64,000 bases of DNA from Lactovum miscens (GTDB lineage: Bacteria > Bacillota > Bacilli > Lactobacillales > Streptococcaceae). The notes under the pieces are model-generated. The model was not told the origin of the DNA, did no database searches, and saw only the letters and a list, made by a program, of their open reading frames with translations. Numbering within the stretch: the first letter of the stretch is position 1; each line of letters starts with the position of its first letter. The translations under genes and the position numbers were made by a program. The stretch lies in assembly GCF_014202895.1 (NCBI RefSeq), contig NZ_JACHHV010000001.1, positions 62,001-126,000 of the forward strand, written 5' to 3'. Positions 8,193 through 16,827 of this stretch are shown one piece after another.

Positions 8193-9108
8193 AATTTTCA
8201 CCTTGAGTTTCATTCCTAAAGTCTCTAATCAGGCTAATAATATCACCTCGACGAGTTTCAATCTTTCCTTCCTTATCCTTTTGATAGACAGCATTTAGCA
8301 TAGCGCCAATAATCAGAACACGAGATATAAATATGAACCAAATCATAAGTGCAAATATCACAATCGAGCTGACTAGGCGGAAGTCCTCCCACGATTTTAT
8401 AAAGTGTGACACATATTGACCAACAAAACTTGTTAGGAAGACCAGAACAAAAACAGAAAAGAAAGTACCTGGTAAAACATAACGAAATTTTTTTATCCGA
8501 ATATTAGGCATCAGTGAATAAAGAATTACCAATACAATAAATGTAATGAGTGCCAAGATTGGCAATGTGAGGTTTTTCAAGAAATCATAGATTTGACTGT
8601 TAAACTGCCAACTTTTATAAACTTGAGTGAGGACGGTCTGACCAAAAGTTGAAATAACAACCGCAGCATATAGCAAAATCATGATGATTAAACCACCTAT
8701 GATACCAAGGACTCGGCTGATAATAAAATCGCGATGTTTAGTTACACCATAAGCTTTATTCATGGCCATTTGGAGAGCAGTCATGGATTTTGAGAAAGTC
8801 CACAAGGCCAAAATGATGGCGACTGCGAAAAGGGCAGTATTTGGTGTAGAAAGATATTGTTTTACATAAGAAGCGGTCATATTATAAAACTCAGTTGGAA
8901 GATTATTCTTCATAAAACTGAGAACTTCATTTACATCAATATGGAGATATGGCAAAACATTTGCTACGAGCAAAAGTATAGGAAAAATCGACAGTAGCAA
9001 GTAATAAGCGACTGCGATTGAAGACAGACTCATTTCACTATTCATAAATAAGGAAATGAAGAGATTAAGTCGGTCAGAATGTGAAATTTTGTAAAAAAAT
9101 TTCTTCAT
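8182..9108 (-). CDS. YihY/UPF0761 family membrane protein
   Basis: A 308-residue protein with six membrane helices and the family pattern SSIAVAYYLLLSIFP near residue 30 and WTFSKSMTALQMAMNKAYG near residue 105. Members were once called ribonuclease BN, but are integral membrane proteins of uncertain role, perhaps transport. ATG follows CAGGAG. It lies 69 bases below map, with a hairpin between, so it may be partly co-transcribed. Confidence 0.88.
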   Translation of the reverse strand: MKKFFYKISHSDRLNLFISLFMNSEMSLSSIAVAYYLLLSIFPILLLVANVLPYLHIDVNEVLSFMKNNLPTEFYNMTASYVKQYLSTPNTALFAVAIILALWTFSKSMTALQMAMNKAYGVTKHRDFIISRVLGIIGGLIIMILLYAAVVISTFGQTVLTQVYKSWQFNSQIYDFLKNLTLPILALITFIVLVILYSLMPNIRIKKFRYVLPGTFFSVFVLVFLTSFVGQYVSHFIKSWEDFRLVSSIVIFALMIWFIFISRVLIIGAMLNAVYQKDKEGKIETRRGDIISLIRDFRNETQGENFKK

Positions 9109-9136
9109 TTTTCTCCTGGAACATTCTACTGCTCTA

Positions 9137-9172
9137 TATAATAGTGAAAGAGTCAGCCTATGCTCACTCTTA
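9137..9172 (-). terminator. Hairpin between map and yihY
   Basis: Minus-strand stem AAGAGT/ACTCTT with inner AGC/GCT pairs, just after the map stop; followed by only TTTC. It may be a partial terminator. Confidence 0.4.
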
Positions 9173-9177
9173 CAAAC

Positions 9178-10032
9178 TTAATATGTACGTTCTTCACCTT
9201 GAGTCGTCAGAATAACTGGGCCGTCTTTTGTAATAACGAATTGATGTTCCATTTGGCAAGTAAGTGACCCATCTAAAGTCACGTAGCCTCGTTCACCATC
9301 GTGGTCGATTTCCCAACCACCTGTATTTATCATCGGCTCAATAGTCAAGACCATCCCTTGTTTAAGGCGAAGCCCATGACCGGCTTTACCAAAATGAGGG
9401 ATTAATGGATCTTCATGCATCGTTGGGCCAACACCATGGCCGCAAAGATCGCGCACGACACCACATCCTCGTGATTCAGCATAATCTTGAATCACCGCTC
9501 CTATGTCACCAACCCGATTCCCAACTTTGGCCGCTTCAATGCCTAAATATAGACATTCTCTGGTCACTTCCCAAAGATCAGCCACTTCTTGCGAAACCTC
9601 TCCAACTTTATAAGCCCATGCTGAATCAGCTACACCACCGCGGAAACCTTCTTGTATAGCAATCATTGATTTGGCATCATCAAAGTTCAATTTTGAGACA
9701 TCACAATAATCATCTTCAACCAAACCAAGCACCATATCAACTTTTAGAAGATCCCCCTCTTTCAAGATATAATGACGCGGGAAACCGTGAGCTACCTCAT
9801 CATTGAGACAACAACAAGTTGCATAAGGATAAGGATTGTAATACCCTTCATCCACACCAATTTGAAGCGGAATCACATTTTTTTCTTTACAAACTTTACG
9901 GACGTATTCTTCAATAGCCCACATATCAAGGCCCGGTTTGATCATGTCACGAAGATGGATATGTATATCTGCGAGTATTTTGCTTGAATGTTTCATTTGT
10001 TCAATTTCACGTTGAGATTTAATTGTAATCAT
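9178..10032 (-). CDS. map: Methionine aminopeptidase, type I
   Basis: A 284-residue metalloprotease that removes the initiator methionine. Metal-ligand positions are visible: KVDMVLG and DDYCDVSK (two Asp), GHGVGPTMHEDP (His), TIEPMIN (Glu) and MEHQFV (Glu). It has the streptococcal-type extra internal segment compared with the 250-residue E. coli enzyme. The ATG has no ribosome site and is six bases from a TGTTATAAT box, so it is probably read from a leaderless mRNA. Confidence 0.95.
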   Translation of the reverse strand: MITIKSQREIEQMKHSSKILADIHIHLRDMIKPGLDMWAIEEYVRKVCKEKNVIPLQIGVDEGYYNPYPYATCCCLNDEVAHGFPRHYILKEGDLLKVDMVLGLVEDDYCDVSKLNFDDAKSMIAIQEGFRGGVADSAWAYKVGEVSQEVADLWEVTRECLYLGIEAAKVGNRVGDIGAVIQDYAESRGCGVVRDLCGHGVGPTMHEDPLIPHFGKAGHGLRLKQGMVLTIEPMINTGGWEIDHDGERGYVTLDGSLTCQMEHQFVITKDGPVILTTQGEERTY

Positions 10033-10038
10033 ATTTCT

Positions 10039-10067
10039 ATTATAACATTATTCATTCAGAGGGTTAA
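10039..10067 (-). promoter_or_regulatory. map promoter, leaderless type
   Basis: Minus-strand TTAACC, 17 bases, TGTTATAAT (TATAAT 10039-10044), then six bases and the ATG of map. Confidence 0.75.
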
Positions 10068-10068
10068 T

Positions 10069-10429
10069 ATGAAAGAGACTCAGGGGTATATTATTATTGG
10101 ACTTTTGATATCTTCAGTGAACATAACTATAAATTAGAGTTACGATAAGGTACTGGTCAGCCTTGACCGCGCAAAAAATAACGATGCCCAAGTAATATAA
10201 TAAACGTTTCACAAAACTAACTAAAGTTTATCGCGTATCTAAGAAGTAATAACAGGTTAATGCGGGAACTACTGTTCTCTCTTTTTGACTTGACGATTCA
10301 CAATTTAAAAAACGCTAGATTTTGAAACTTACTAAGTTTAATAATTTTTTTCAGATTAATAACATTTAATGTCCTGACTATAAAGATAATTTGTTTAAAT
10401 TCATATTTTCATTCAAAAAAATAATTTGA
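10069..10429. other. Gene-poor intergenic stretch with one tiny ORF
   Basis: A 22-codon plus-strand frame at 10069-10137 (begins MKETQGYIIIGLL) has AGAGGG ahead of its ATG and a hydrophobic core. It could be a membrane peptide or the stump of a lost gene. A short inverted repeat GGTCA/TGACC lies near 10160. I recognise nothing else. Confidence 0.3.
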
Positions 10430-10435
10430 TATAAT
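10427..10435 (+). promoter_or_regulatory. Extended -10 promoter of the flavodoxin gene
   Basis: TGATATAAT (TATAAT 10430-10435) with no good -35; AAGGAG follows 12 bases later. Confidence 0.65.
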
Positions 10436-10458
10436 GAAACGAAACGAAGGAGAAAATG

Positions 10459-10902
10459 ATGGCGAAAGTCGAAATTGTATATTGTTCAATGACAGGAAAT
10501 ACTGAGGCCTGTGCTGAAATTGTTTATGAAAAACTTCAAAATTTGGGCGTGGATGTTGATATGCACGATTGCACGACGGTAGATCCAGACGATGTCTTTG
10601 TAGATTGTGAAATGTGTATTGTGGGAACATATACTTATGGTGATGGCGATATGCCGGATGAGATTCTAGATTTTTATGAAGAAATGCAAGGGATGGATCT
10701 CTCAGGTAAACTATTTGCTTGTTTTGGTTCAGGAGATACTTTCTACGAAGAATATTGCCGTAATGTTGAAGACTTTGATCGAGCTTTCGAAGCATGTGGG
10801 GCGACTCGTGCCGCTGAACTTGTGAAGGTAGAACTTTATCCTGAAGAGGAAGACAAAGAGAATTTGGAAACTTTCGCTGAGGTTTTGGCTTCAAAGCTTT
10901 AA
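10459..10902 (+). CDS. Flavodoxin
   Basis: A 147-residue FMN-binding electron carrier. The phosphate loop SMTGNTEACAE is at residues 8-18; the FMN-flanking loops GTYTYGDGDMPDE (about 58-70) and GSGDTFYEEYC (about 92-102) are present. Two ATG codons stand in tandem (10456 and 10459); the second is six bases from GGAG and fits better. Lone gene with its own promoter; in lactic acid bacteria flavodoxin may feed radical-SAM or isoprenoid enzymes, but no partner is beside it. Confidence 0.93.
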   Translation: MAKVEIVYCSMTGNTEACAEIVYEKLQNLGVDVDMHDCTTVDPDDVFVDCEMCIVGTYTYGDGDMPDEILDFYEEMQGMDLSGKLFACFGSGDTFYEEYCRNVEDFDRAFEACGATRAAELVKVELYPEEEDKENLETFAEVLASKL

Positions 10903-10917
10903 GTTTTTAATATTGTT

Positions 10918-10953
10918 AAATAAAAATACGCCACATCCCATGTGACTTATTTT
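10918..10953 (-). terminator. Terminator between flavodoxin and msrB
   Basis: Hairpin GTCACAT/ATGTGGC (one G-U pair on the minus strand) flanked by A- and T-rich runs; fits msrB best but may serve both convergent genes. Confidence 0.65.
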
Positions 10954-10961
10954 TTAATTAT

Positions 10962-11387
10962 TTATTTGAAATATTTTATGTAATCACCATACCCTGATTT
11001 TTCAAGTTCGTCAAATTTTATAAAATGAAGAGCAGATGAGTTGATGCAATATCGAAGGCCACCTTGATCAAGCGGACCGTCCTTGAAGACATGCCCTAGA
11101 TGACTGTCTGCTTTGTCTGAACGAACCTCTATCCGTTCCATACCAAAGTTTTTGTCATGATGCTCTTTAATTACTTTGCTATTGATCGGCTGTGTAAAGG
11201 CTGGCCAGCCACACCCAGAATCGTATTTTTTCTCACTGGTAAAAAGTGGCTCACCTGAAACAATATCAACGTAGAGTCCTCTTTCAAAAAAGTTATCAAA
11301 TTCATTACTAAATGGTGCTTCTGTGGCAGACTCTTGGGTCACTTTGTAGCTTAAATCTGAAAGTTTCTTTTTTTCTTCTTCAAACAT
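10962..11387 (-). CDS. msrB: Peptide-methionine (R)-S-oxide reductase MsrB
   Basis: A 141-residue enzyme that reduces the R epimer of methionine sulphoxide in oxidised proteins. Conserved MsrB landmarks are [24 protein letters not shown] and [11 protein letters not shown], the last holding the catalytic cysteine. The zinc-binding CxxC pairs of the zinc form are absent. Its partner msrA is far away at 57 kb. ATG lies 20 bases after the upstream Ntn hydrolase gene, so the two are probably one operon. Confidence 0.95.
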   Translation of the reverse strand: MFEEEKKKLSDLSYKVTQESATEAPFSNEFDNFFERGLYVDIVSGEPLFTSEKKYDSGCGWPAFTQPINSKVIKEHHDKNFGMERIEVRSDKADSHLGHVFKDGPLDQGGLRYCINSSALHFIKFDELEKSGYGDYIKYFK

Positions 11388-11407
11388 TTGAATTCCTCTT
11401 CAAGTTC

Positions 11408-12304
11408 TTATAATTGATAAGTCACGATGCTGAAATCATCATATCGCTGCAAGTAAAGTCGCCGTGAATCAAGTGACACAGCACTACGATAGAGAGTTGA
11501 TGTATCTGAACGACTATCTGACCGTGGCACAGTTACTGAGTTAAGAATATGCCAAGTCTCAATGACATTTTGGGTTTCGTTTTTGGGAAAAATTCCTCTT
11601 TCTCTGAGAACAGCTGCACGTATGAATCTAGAGGTTGGTGTGAATCCCCCCGGCCAAACGGGTTTTCCAGAAAAATTTCCAGTTGAGATGCGATTTTCAT
11701 GAATTGGCTGTCCCGTTAGATCAAGATATTCAGCCAGTTTTTCAAGTTCTCGTTCAAATATTGGTGCATTAGTCACAACTGCAACCGGATTTTCGAGAAC
11801 AACCAATTTGCCATCTAAGGGCTCAATCGAAACGATACGCCCAGTTGTATCACATGCCGAAAAATGAAGATCATTTCGGCCAAATTTAAAGGCTGAAAAT
11901 TCATCATTCATGAGCTCTATCCCAACCAACTTATCAATTAAGTCAGCTACTGACTTACAATTTCCCAACATCCACGTTGTAAATTCGAAAGCGGCCAATT
12001 GAAGTTTGTTTTCACTATTAGAAGCATTCGTGAGATACTCAGATTTATTTGAAAAGGTTAGTTTTTGGGCAGAGAAACCATATTCATTGACACCGTCCGA
12101 AAAATCAACATGAACGTTAGGAAGATCATGACCAACACCAAGAATAGCATATGGATTAACCACTGTCTTACCATTGTAAACTGTTTTCCAACTATATCCT
12201 GCTGGAACAGTGATGGCACTCGGAGTAAAGTTTCCACGCCAATCCATAGTTCTGGCAAAGAGGATATTTCCATCGGCTGCCTGCATTTTAATACTTGTAC
12301 ACAT
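11408..12304 (-). CDS. Choloylglycine hydrolase/penicillin V acylase family Ntn hydrolase
   Basis: A 298-residue amidase. The sequence begins MCTSI, so removal of Met leaves the catalytic Cys. RTMDW (Arg, Asp), VVTNAP (Asn) and PTSRFIRAA (Arg) occupy the expected positions of the family active site. Substrate cannot be settled: bile-salt conjugates, penicillin V or acyl-homoserine-lactone-like amides are all possible. A promoter (ATGACA-17-TAGAAT, -10 at 12318-12323) would leave a leader of only about seven bases, too short for a ribosome site. Confidence 0.88.
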   Translation of the reverse strand: MCTSIKMQAADGNILFARTMDWRGNFTPSAITVPAGYSWKTVYNGKTVVNPYAILGVGHDLPNVHVDFSDGVNEYGFSAQKLTFSNKSEYLTNASNSENKLQLAAFEFTTWMLGNCKSVADLIDKLVGIELMNDEFSAFKFGRNDLHFSACDTTGRIVSIEPLDGKLVVLENPVAVVTNAPIFERELEKLAEYLDLTGQPIHENRISTGNFSGKPVWPGGFTPTSRFIRAAVLRERGIFPKNETQNVIETWHILNSVTVPRSDSRSDTSTLYRSAVSLDSRRLYLQRYDDFSIVTYQL

Positions 12305-12317
12305 ATTTTAGTTTATT

Positions 12318-12346
12318 ATTCTAGAACTTAGTTCGAGATTTGTCAT
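12318..12346 (-). promoter_or_regulatory. Promoter of the Ntn hydrolase gene
   Basis: Minus-strand ATGACA (12341-12346), 17 bases, TAGAAT (12318-12323); start codon 13 bases below the -10. Confidence 0.55.
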
Positions 12347-12350
12347 TGCC

Positions 12351-12890
12351 TTAGTTTTCGTCATCTTGTCTTGAAATTAGTTCTTTAAATTTCTCAATTC
12401 TTTTATCTCGGCTGCAGAAGTCCATTGTATCATCGGACACCATCTCTGGAAAAACCGTAGCAACTGCCTCTACGTAAACCTTTGCGGATTTTTCATTTTC
12501 TCCCAAAAGTCTTAGGCAAGGTTTTTCAAAGATTCTTTCAGTAGAATTTGGACCAATAAGCTCAATCTTATCGCACCAGAAATTCTCGTCCCTAAATCCC
12601 TCTATCAATATTAAATCAGTGTCGGATGGGGCATGCTTAGCAATAATATCGGATATTGACTCCTGATTTTGCTCATGCCATAAGAACTCTCCCTCTGTTT
12701 GCAAGCCAACGGCATCAGCTCCAGCACATGCAAAACGAAAACTATCAGTTTCTGGTGTATCGAGTACTGCACTATATGATCTTTTAAGACAAATGACCTT
12801 CAGATTCATTTTTTTGGCTACACTAATAAAATCGAGAATCACGCTCGTTTTTCCCACATTTTTATTTCCTATTACTTGCAAAACCTTCAT
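12351..12890 (-). CDS. MobB-like P-loop protein
   Basis: A 179-residue protein with the Walker A motif GNKNVGKTSVI at residues 6-16 and the hydrophobic LILIEGF strand seen in MobB (molybdopterin-guanine dinucleotide synthesis adaptor). No other molybdenum cofactor gene is in the window, so the role may differ. A longer frame starts at 12974, but the MobB fold begins at MKVLQVIG (12890). That ATG lies six bases after TGTTATAAT and has no ribosome site, so the mRNA is probably leaderless. Confidence 0.75.
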   Translation of the reverse strand: MKVLQVIGNKNVGKTSVILDFISVAKKMNLKVICLKRSYSAVLDTPETDSFRFACAGADAVGLQTEGEFLWHEQNQESISDIIAKHAPSDTDLILIEGFRDENFWCDKIELIGPNSTERIFEKPCLRLLGENEKSAKVYVEAVATVFPEMVSDDTMDFCSRDKRIEKFKELISRQDDEN

Positions 12891-12896
12891 GTATAA

Positions 12897-12905
12897 ATTA
12901 TAACA
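12897..12905 (-). promoter_or_regulatory. mobB-like promoter, leaderless type
   Basis: Minus-strand TGTTATAAT (TATAAT 12897-12902), six bases, ATG. It stands right after the terminator of the upstream DMT gene. Confidence 0.7.
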
Positions 12906-12907
12906 CG

Positions 12908-12945
12908 CAACAAAAAAGACAGGCCAAAACTTGCCTGCCTTTTTT
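12908..12945 (-). terminator. Intrinsic terminator of the DMT transporter gene
   Basis: Minus-strand stem GGCAGGC/GCCTGTC (one G-U) followed by TTTTTT. Confidence 0.85.
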
Positions 12946-12991
12946 GATACAGCACTTAACTTTCTAAATTTCAAGTAATCTCTTTAATATA

Positions 12992-13951
12992 TTAAAAAAA
13001 CCCAACGATAAGCAAGACGCCTATAAACATAATCAAAAGTCCAATAATTTGTAAGAAATTAACTTTATTTTTAGGTGACTTCCACCAACCAAACTGTTGA
13101 ACAAAAATACCAGTTAAGATTTGACCGAAGTCAACGAGAGCTACTACCATGGTTTGTGATAGGACAATACGAAGCCACATACGGACAATACCTACGATAC
13201 CATTGAAAAAACCACCAAGGAAGTCTGTCCAATTCAAATCTTTCAACTGTTCCTTAGTTGGCAAAACTCGTCGTTCTTTTATTAAAGAGATTATGACAAT
13301 CGCTACTAAACCAATAAAGAAGGCAAAGAATGAGCCTTGGATTGTTCCCTTAATCATTGTTGAAGCTGCTGCAAGCATACCACCGAGCTGACCATTCATA
13401 GTTTGCTGAACAGCTGTTAAGCCACCCACAATCAGTCCCCAAACACGCCAATTCCAGCGCACACCGCCGACCGCTGTTCCAAGACGGTCTTGGCGATTTT
13501 TTTCGGATAGAACAATAGCAATCCAAAGACCAATAAGTAAAAGCAAAACACCCACTATCTTCATCCACGCTAACGGTACCCTTGCAGAATTTAAGAGACC
13601 AAAAGTGTCAACCACAACTCCCATCACAACTTGACCAAGAAGTGGTAAAACAACAGTTTCTATCGCGCCAATTTTTGGGAACATCATGATATTTGAAGTC
13701 ACATAAATGGCTCCAATCACACCTCCAAACCAAATGAAGGCGGGATGACTTCCAACAAAGCTAAAATTTGGCCAAAGTGGCTGTTTTGTGACCAAAGTCG
13801 CAATTCCCATAACAATAGTTGAAACCAAGATTGAGACGACAATTGCAACAAGAGGGGATTTTACTTTATTTCTAAGTCCAGCATTGATCGGTGTCATGTT
13901 TGCGAGCGCAAAACCGGCAAATATTCCAATCAAGATGTAAATAATTAACAC
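12992..13951 (-). CDS. DMT-family transporter with two DUF606 (YdcZ) halves
   Basis: A 319-residue membrane protein with ten helices in two similar five-helix halves, each with the DUF606 look: GAIYVTSNIMMFPKIG in the first half and FLGGFFNGIVGIVRMWL in the second. Members belong to the drug/metabolite transporter superfamily; the substrate is unknown. The start is GTG (13949-13951) with AGGAGA upstream. Single gene ending in a strong terminator. Confidence 0.85.
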   Translation of the reverse strand: MLIIYILIGIFAGFALANMTPINAGLRNKVKSPLVAIVVSILVSTIVMGIATLVTKQPLWPNFSFVGSHPAFIWFGGVIGAIYVTSNIMMFPKIGAIETVVLPLLGQVVMGVVVDTFGLLNSARVPLAWMKIVGVLLLLIGLWIAIVLSEKNRQDRLGTAVGGVRWNWRVWGLIVGGLTAVQQTMNGQLGGMLAAASTMIKGTIQGSFFAFFIGLVAIVIISLIKERRVLPTKEQLKDLNWTDFLGGFFNGIVGIVRMWLRIVLSQTMVVALVDFGQILTGIFVQQFGWWKSPKNKVNFLQIIGLLIMFIGVLLIVGFF

Positions 13952-14047
13952 AAAAATTTCTCCTAATTTCTATTGAAATAATTTAAAAGAGACAAAATAA
14001 ATTGTCTAAACATTTTGACACTGATTTTATCATAATATTTACAGACG

Positions 14048-14056
14048 TGATATAAT
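14048..14056 (+). promoter_or_regulatory. Extended -10 promoter of the men genes
   Basis: TGATATAAT (TATAAT 14051-14056), about 60 bases before the menB start; no clear -35. Confidence 0.6.
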
Positions 14057-14124
14057 TTAACTTGTGAAATTTGTGTGGGGATAAGACTTTCCGTCCCAAA
14101 TTATATATTAATCGGAGGATAAGA

Positions 14125-14967
14125 ATGACCGAATTTAACTGGATTTCTGGAAGCAGAATCTATGAAGATATTAAATATGAAACTTACAATCATATTGCTA
14201 AAATCACGATAAATCGTCCAGAAGTGCGCAATGCCTTTCGTCCCAAAACTGTCGTTGAGTTAATTGATGCTTTTTCCATAGCACGTGATGATACAGAGGT
14301 TGGCGTTATTATCTTAACAGGTGCTAATCATGGCAAAGGTGTTGAAAAAGAGGCGTTCTGCTCAGGCGGTGACCAAAAAGTTCGAGGCAACGGTGGCTAT
14401 GTAGATGATGATCATATTCCACGGCTGAACGTGCTTGATCTTCAGCATTTGATCCGTATTACGCCAAAGCCTGTTATTGCAATGGTAAATGGCTTTGCTA
14501 TTGGTGGTGGACATGTTCTCCACATTGTTTGTGATCTTTCCATTGCTTCTGAAAATGCAAAGTTTGGTCAAACAGGTCCACGTGTTGGTTCGTTTGATGC
14601 TGGATATGGTGCAGGTCTTCTTGCAGCCATGGTTGGTCAAAAGAAAGCAAGGGAGATTTGGTTTCTGTGCCGTCAATATACTGCTCAAGAAGCTCTCGAA
14701 ATGGGTATGGTCAATACAGTTGTACCTTTTGATCAGCTTGAAGCTGAGTCTGTTAAATGGGCTGAAGAAATGCTAGAACTTTCTCCAATGGCCCTTCGCA
14801 TGCTTAAGGCTTCTTTCAATGCTGCAACCGATGGTTTAGCAGGTTTACAACAATTTGCCGGTGATGCTACCTTATTATATTACACAAGTGATGAAGCAAA
14901 AGAAGGACGTGATGCTTTTGTTGAAAAGAGAAAGCCTAACTTTTCTCAATTTCCTAAGTTCCCTTGA
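14125..14967 (+). CDS. menB: 1,4-dihydroxy-2-naphthoyl-CoA synthase
   Basis: A 280-residue crotonase-fold enzyme that closes the ring of o-succinylbenzoyl-CoA in menaquinone synthesis. Motifs: [17 protein letters not shown], the oxyanion loop [10 protein letters not shown], and [11 protein letters not shown] followed by [13 protein letters not shown]. The start is set at 14125 by GGAGG and the conserved MTEFNWI terminus; an earlier in-frame ATG (14071) has no ribosome site. It is the first of three men genes. Confidence 0.95.
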   Translation: MTEFNWISGSRIYEDIKYETYNHIAKITINRPEVRNAFRPKTVVELIDAFSIARDDTEVGVIILTGANHGKGVEKEAFCSGGDQKVRGNGGYVDDDHIPRLNVLDLQHLIRITPKPVIAMVNGFAIGGGHVLHIVCDLSIASENAKFGQTGPRVGSFDAGYGAGLLAAMVGQKKAREIWFLCRQYTAQEALEMGMVNTVVPFDQLEAESVKWAEEMLELSPMALRMLKASFNAATDGLAGLQQFAGDATLLYYTSDEAKEGRDAFVEKRKPNFSQFPKFP

Positions 14968-14977
14968 TCCTATTAAT

Positions 14978-15010
14978 TTGAGCCGTATCTTTCATTAGAA
15001 GAGCGGCTCA
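14978..15010 (+). terminator. Hairpin after menB
   Basis: Stem GAGCCG/CGGCTC with a 17-18 base loop just after the menB stop; no T-run, so a weak terminator or processing hairpin. Confidence 0.35.
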
Positions 15011-15044
15011 TCTTGTATTAGTGCATTAGAAAGTTAATTCTGAA

Positions 15045-15070
15045 TTCAATTATGCCATAGCATAATTGAA
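15045..15070. repeat. Perfect 11-bp inverted repeat between menB and menE
   Basis: Arms 15045-15055 and 15060-15070 with loop CATA, 16 bases before the menE start. No T-tract follows. It could be an operator, an mRNA-stability hairpin or an attenuator. Confidence 0.55.
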
Positions 15071-15085
15071 TAAAGTGGTACATTT

Positions 15086-16405
15086 ATGCTTGAATATTTA
15101 AAAAAATGGGCTGAAACCCAACCCGAAAAATTTTTTATCAACGATTTAACCTTCCGCAAAGTTTTAATTGAAGCTGTAAACCGTTCGAACTATTTAGTCT
15201 CTATTTCTGATGAAAGAGTCGCCCTCCTAATGAATAACAATGAGGAAAGCCTTCTTACCTTATTGGGTCTACTACTCCTTTCAAAAGAAGTCCTCCTTTT
15301 AAATCCAGCTTTGACTCAACGAGAAATTTCTGATCAGACCGAAGGGCTCAAGATTAATGTTGTAATCCAACCTAAAACTCTTTTTTCTGACTTTACTCTA
15401 AAAACTAAAATCTCCTCTAAACTTACGTTTGAGACCAACAATCAGAAGATTGCAGTTCTAATGAATACCAGTGCAACTTCTGGAAAATTTAAAACAGTGC
15501 CAATTACCTGGGGAATGATTGAAGCTCAGTGTCGAGCCTCTGCCAAAGTTTTTGGTGTTAATCCCAATGACAACTGGCTAGATGTTCTCCCACTCTTTCA
15601 TGTTAGTGGCTTATCCATAGTCATGCGTTCTCTATATAATGGTACCCAATTAACTCTAACTGACTACGCAGAGGATGTTGTCATCGATTTGGTTAAATCT
15701 GAAAAGTTGACTATGATGTCGCTTGTACCAACTCAATTAAAGCCTTTAGTTGACCATTTGAAGCCTTACAACTTGAGGATGATTCTTCTTGGAGGTGAAA
15801 CTATTCCTTTGAGTTTGGTTGAAAAGGCTATATCAAAAGGACTACCTGTTTACAAAACTTATGGAATGACCGAAACCTTTTCTCAGTCAGTGACCTTCAA
15901 TGTTATAAAAGAACCTCAAAAAATAGCTACAGTTGGTCACGCCTTGCCTGATGTAACTATAGAGATTGAGCATCCCGACAAACAGGGTATCGGAGAAATC
16001 TGGATCAAATCTCCAATGCTCATGAAAGGATATCTGGGTCAAATACCTTTGGAAAATGGCTTTGCCACAGGAGACTTAGGTTATTTGGATGAGGATAATT
16101 ATCTTTATGTTCTCAACCGACGCCGTGATATTATTATTTCTGGTGGTGAAAATATTTATCCAAAAGAAATTGAAGACTTGCTTTATCGCTTACCAGAAAT
16201 CTTTGAATGTGCTCTAGTCCCTCGTGATGATCCTAAGTGGGGGCAGATTCCTATACTTTATTATGTTGGAGAACTAAATGAGATAGACATTCGAAACTAT
16301 TTATCGGACAAACTAGCAAAGTTTAAACAACCCAAAATATTCATCCAGCTAGAGGAGCTTCCTAAAAACCCTTCTGGAAAAATCCTGAGAAAGGACTTAA
16401 ACTAA
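15086..16405 (+). CDS. menE: o-succinylbenzoate-CoA ligase
   Basis: A 439-residue acyl-adenylating enzyme that forms o-succinylbenzoyl-CoA, the substrate of MenB. It shows MNTSATSGKFKTVPITW (variant phosphate loop), YKTYGMTETFSQ, ATGDLGYLDED, RRRDIIISGGENIYPKEIE and the C-terminal lysine PKNPSGKILRKDL. No strong ribosome site is seen before the ATG. Its TAA overlaps the start of the next gene (TAATG). Confidence 0.9.
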   Translation: MLEYLKKWAETQPEKFFINDLTFRKVLIEAVNRSNYLVSISDERVALLMNNNEESLLTLLGLLLLSKEVLLLNPALTQREISDQTEGLKINVVIQPKTLFSDFTLKTKISSKLTFETNNQKIAVLMNTSATSGKFKTVPITWGMIEAQCRASAKVFGVNPNDNWLDVLPLFHVSGLSIVMRSLYNGTQLTLTDYAEDVVIDLVKSEKLTMMSLVPTQLKPLVDHLKPYNLRMILLGGETIPLSLVEKAISKGLPVYKTYGMTETFSQSVTFNVIKEPQKIATVGHALPDVTIEIEHPDKQGIGEIWIKSPMLMKGYLGQIPLENGFATGDLGYLDEDNYLYVLNRRRDIIISGGENIYPKEIEDLLYRLPEIFECALVPRDDPKWGQIPILYYVGELNEIDIRNYLSDKLAKFKQPKIFIQLEELPKNPSGKILRKDLN

Positions 16406-16776
16406 TGAATCTAATTGATCAATTAGGAATCATTCCAATCAAGTTTGAGGAAACCAAATATGAAGTTCATGTTGAGTTAAACGACTACCATGCTCAACCT
16501 GAAGGTTTTCTAAACGGGAGTGTGAGTTTAGCACTTGCCGAGATTTCTTCGGGTATGGCTTCCAATAACCTTCTTAATGATGGGTACTTTGCATTTGGTC
16601 AAAGTATATCAGCTGAGCATTTAAGAGCTATGAAATCTGTAGGTCTTCTTATTGTAAAAGGTGAGCTTTTACACAGAGGAAGAACTTCTCATGTTTGGGA
16701 AGTTAAGATATACGATGATAGGGAACGTTTAATTTCTCATGCAACTGTAACCAACCACATCCAAAAACTTAATTAA
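16405..16776 (+). CDS. Hotdog-fold thioesterase, probable DHNA-CoA thioesterase
   Basis: A 123-residue single hotdog-domain protein (PaaI/YdiI type) with QPEGFLNGSVSLALAEISSG in the central helix. In this position after menB and menE it most likely hydrolyses 1,4-dihydroxy-2-naphthoyl-CoA (MenI role). The start overlaps the menE stop, so translation is coupled. The assignment to MenI rests on context; fold assignment is firm. Confidence 0.82.
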   Translation: MNLIDQLGIIPIKFEETKYEVHVELNDYHAQPEGFLNGSVSLALAEISSGMASNNLLNDGYFAFGQSISAEHLRAMKSVGLLIVKGELLHRGRTSHVWEVKIYDDRERLISHATVTNHIQKLN

Positions 16777-16791
16777 TATTTTGAATTAAAA

Positions 16792-16824
16792 TAAGAGCTA
16801 GCAAGTTAATCTTGTTAGCTCTTA
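16792..16824. terminator. Bidirectional terminator between men genes and divIB
   Basis: A 14-bp stem (16792-16805 with 16811-16824, one G-U pair), loop TTAAT, between convergent stops. Confidence 0.88.
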
Positions 16825-16827
16825 TAT

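Noticed and set aside
10409-10894. 161-codon minus-strand frame opposite flavodoxin
   Set aside because: It is a shadow of the clear flavodoxin gene; its composition (many His, Arg, Gln, Pro) is what antisense of acidic coding sequence gives.
14071-14124. N-terminal extension of menB from an upstream ATG
   Set aside because: No ribosome site there, whereas GGAGG stands at the right spacing before 14125, where conserved MenB sequence starts.
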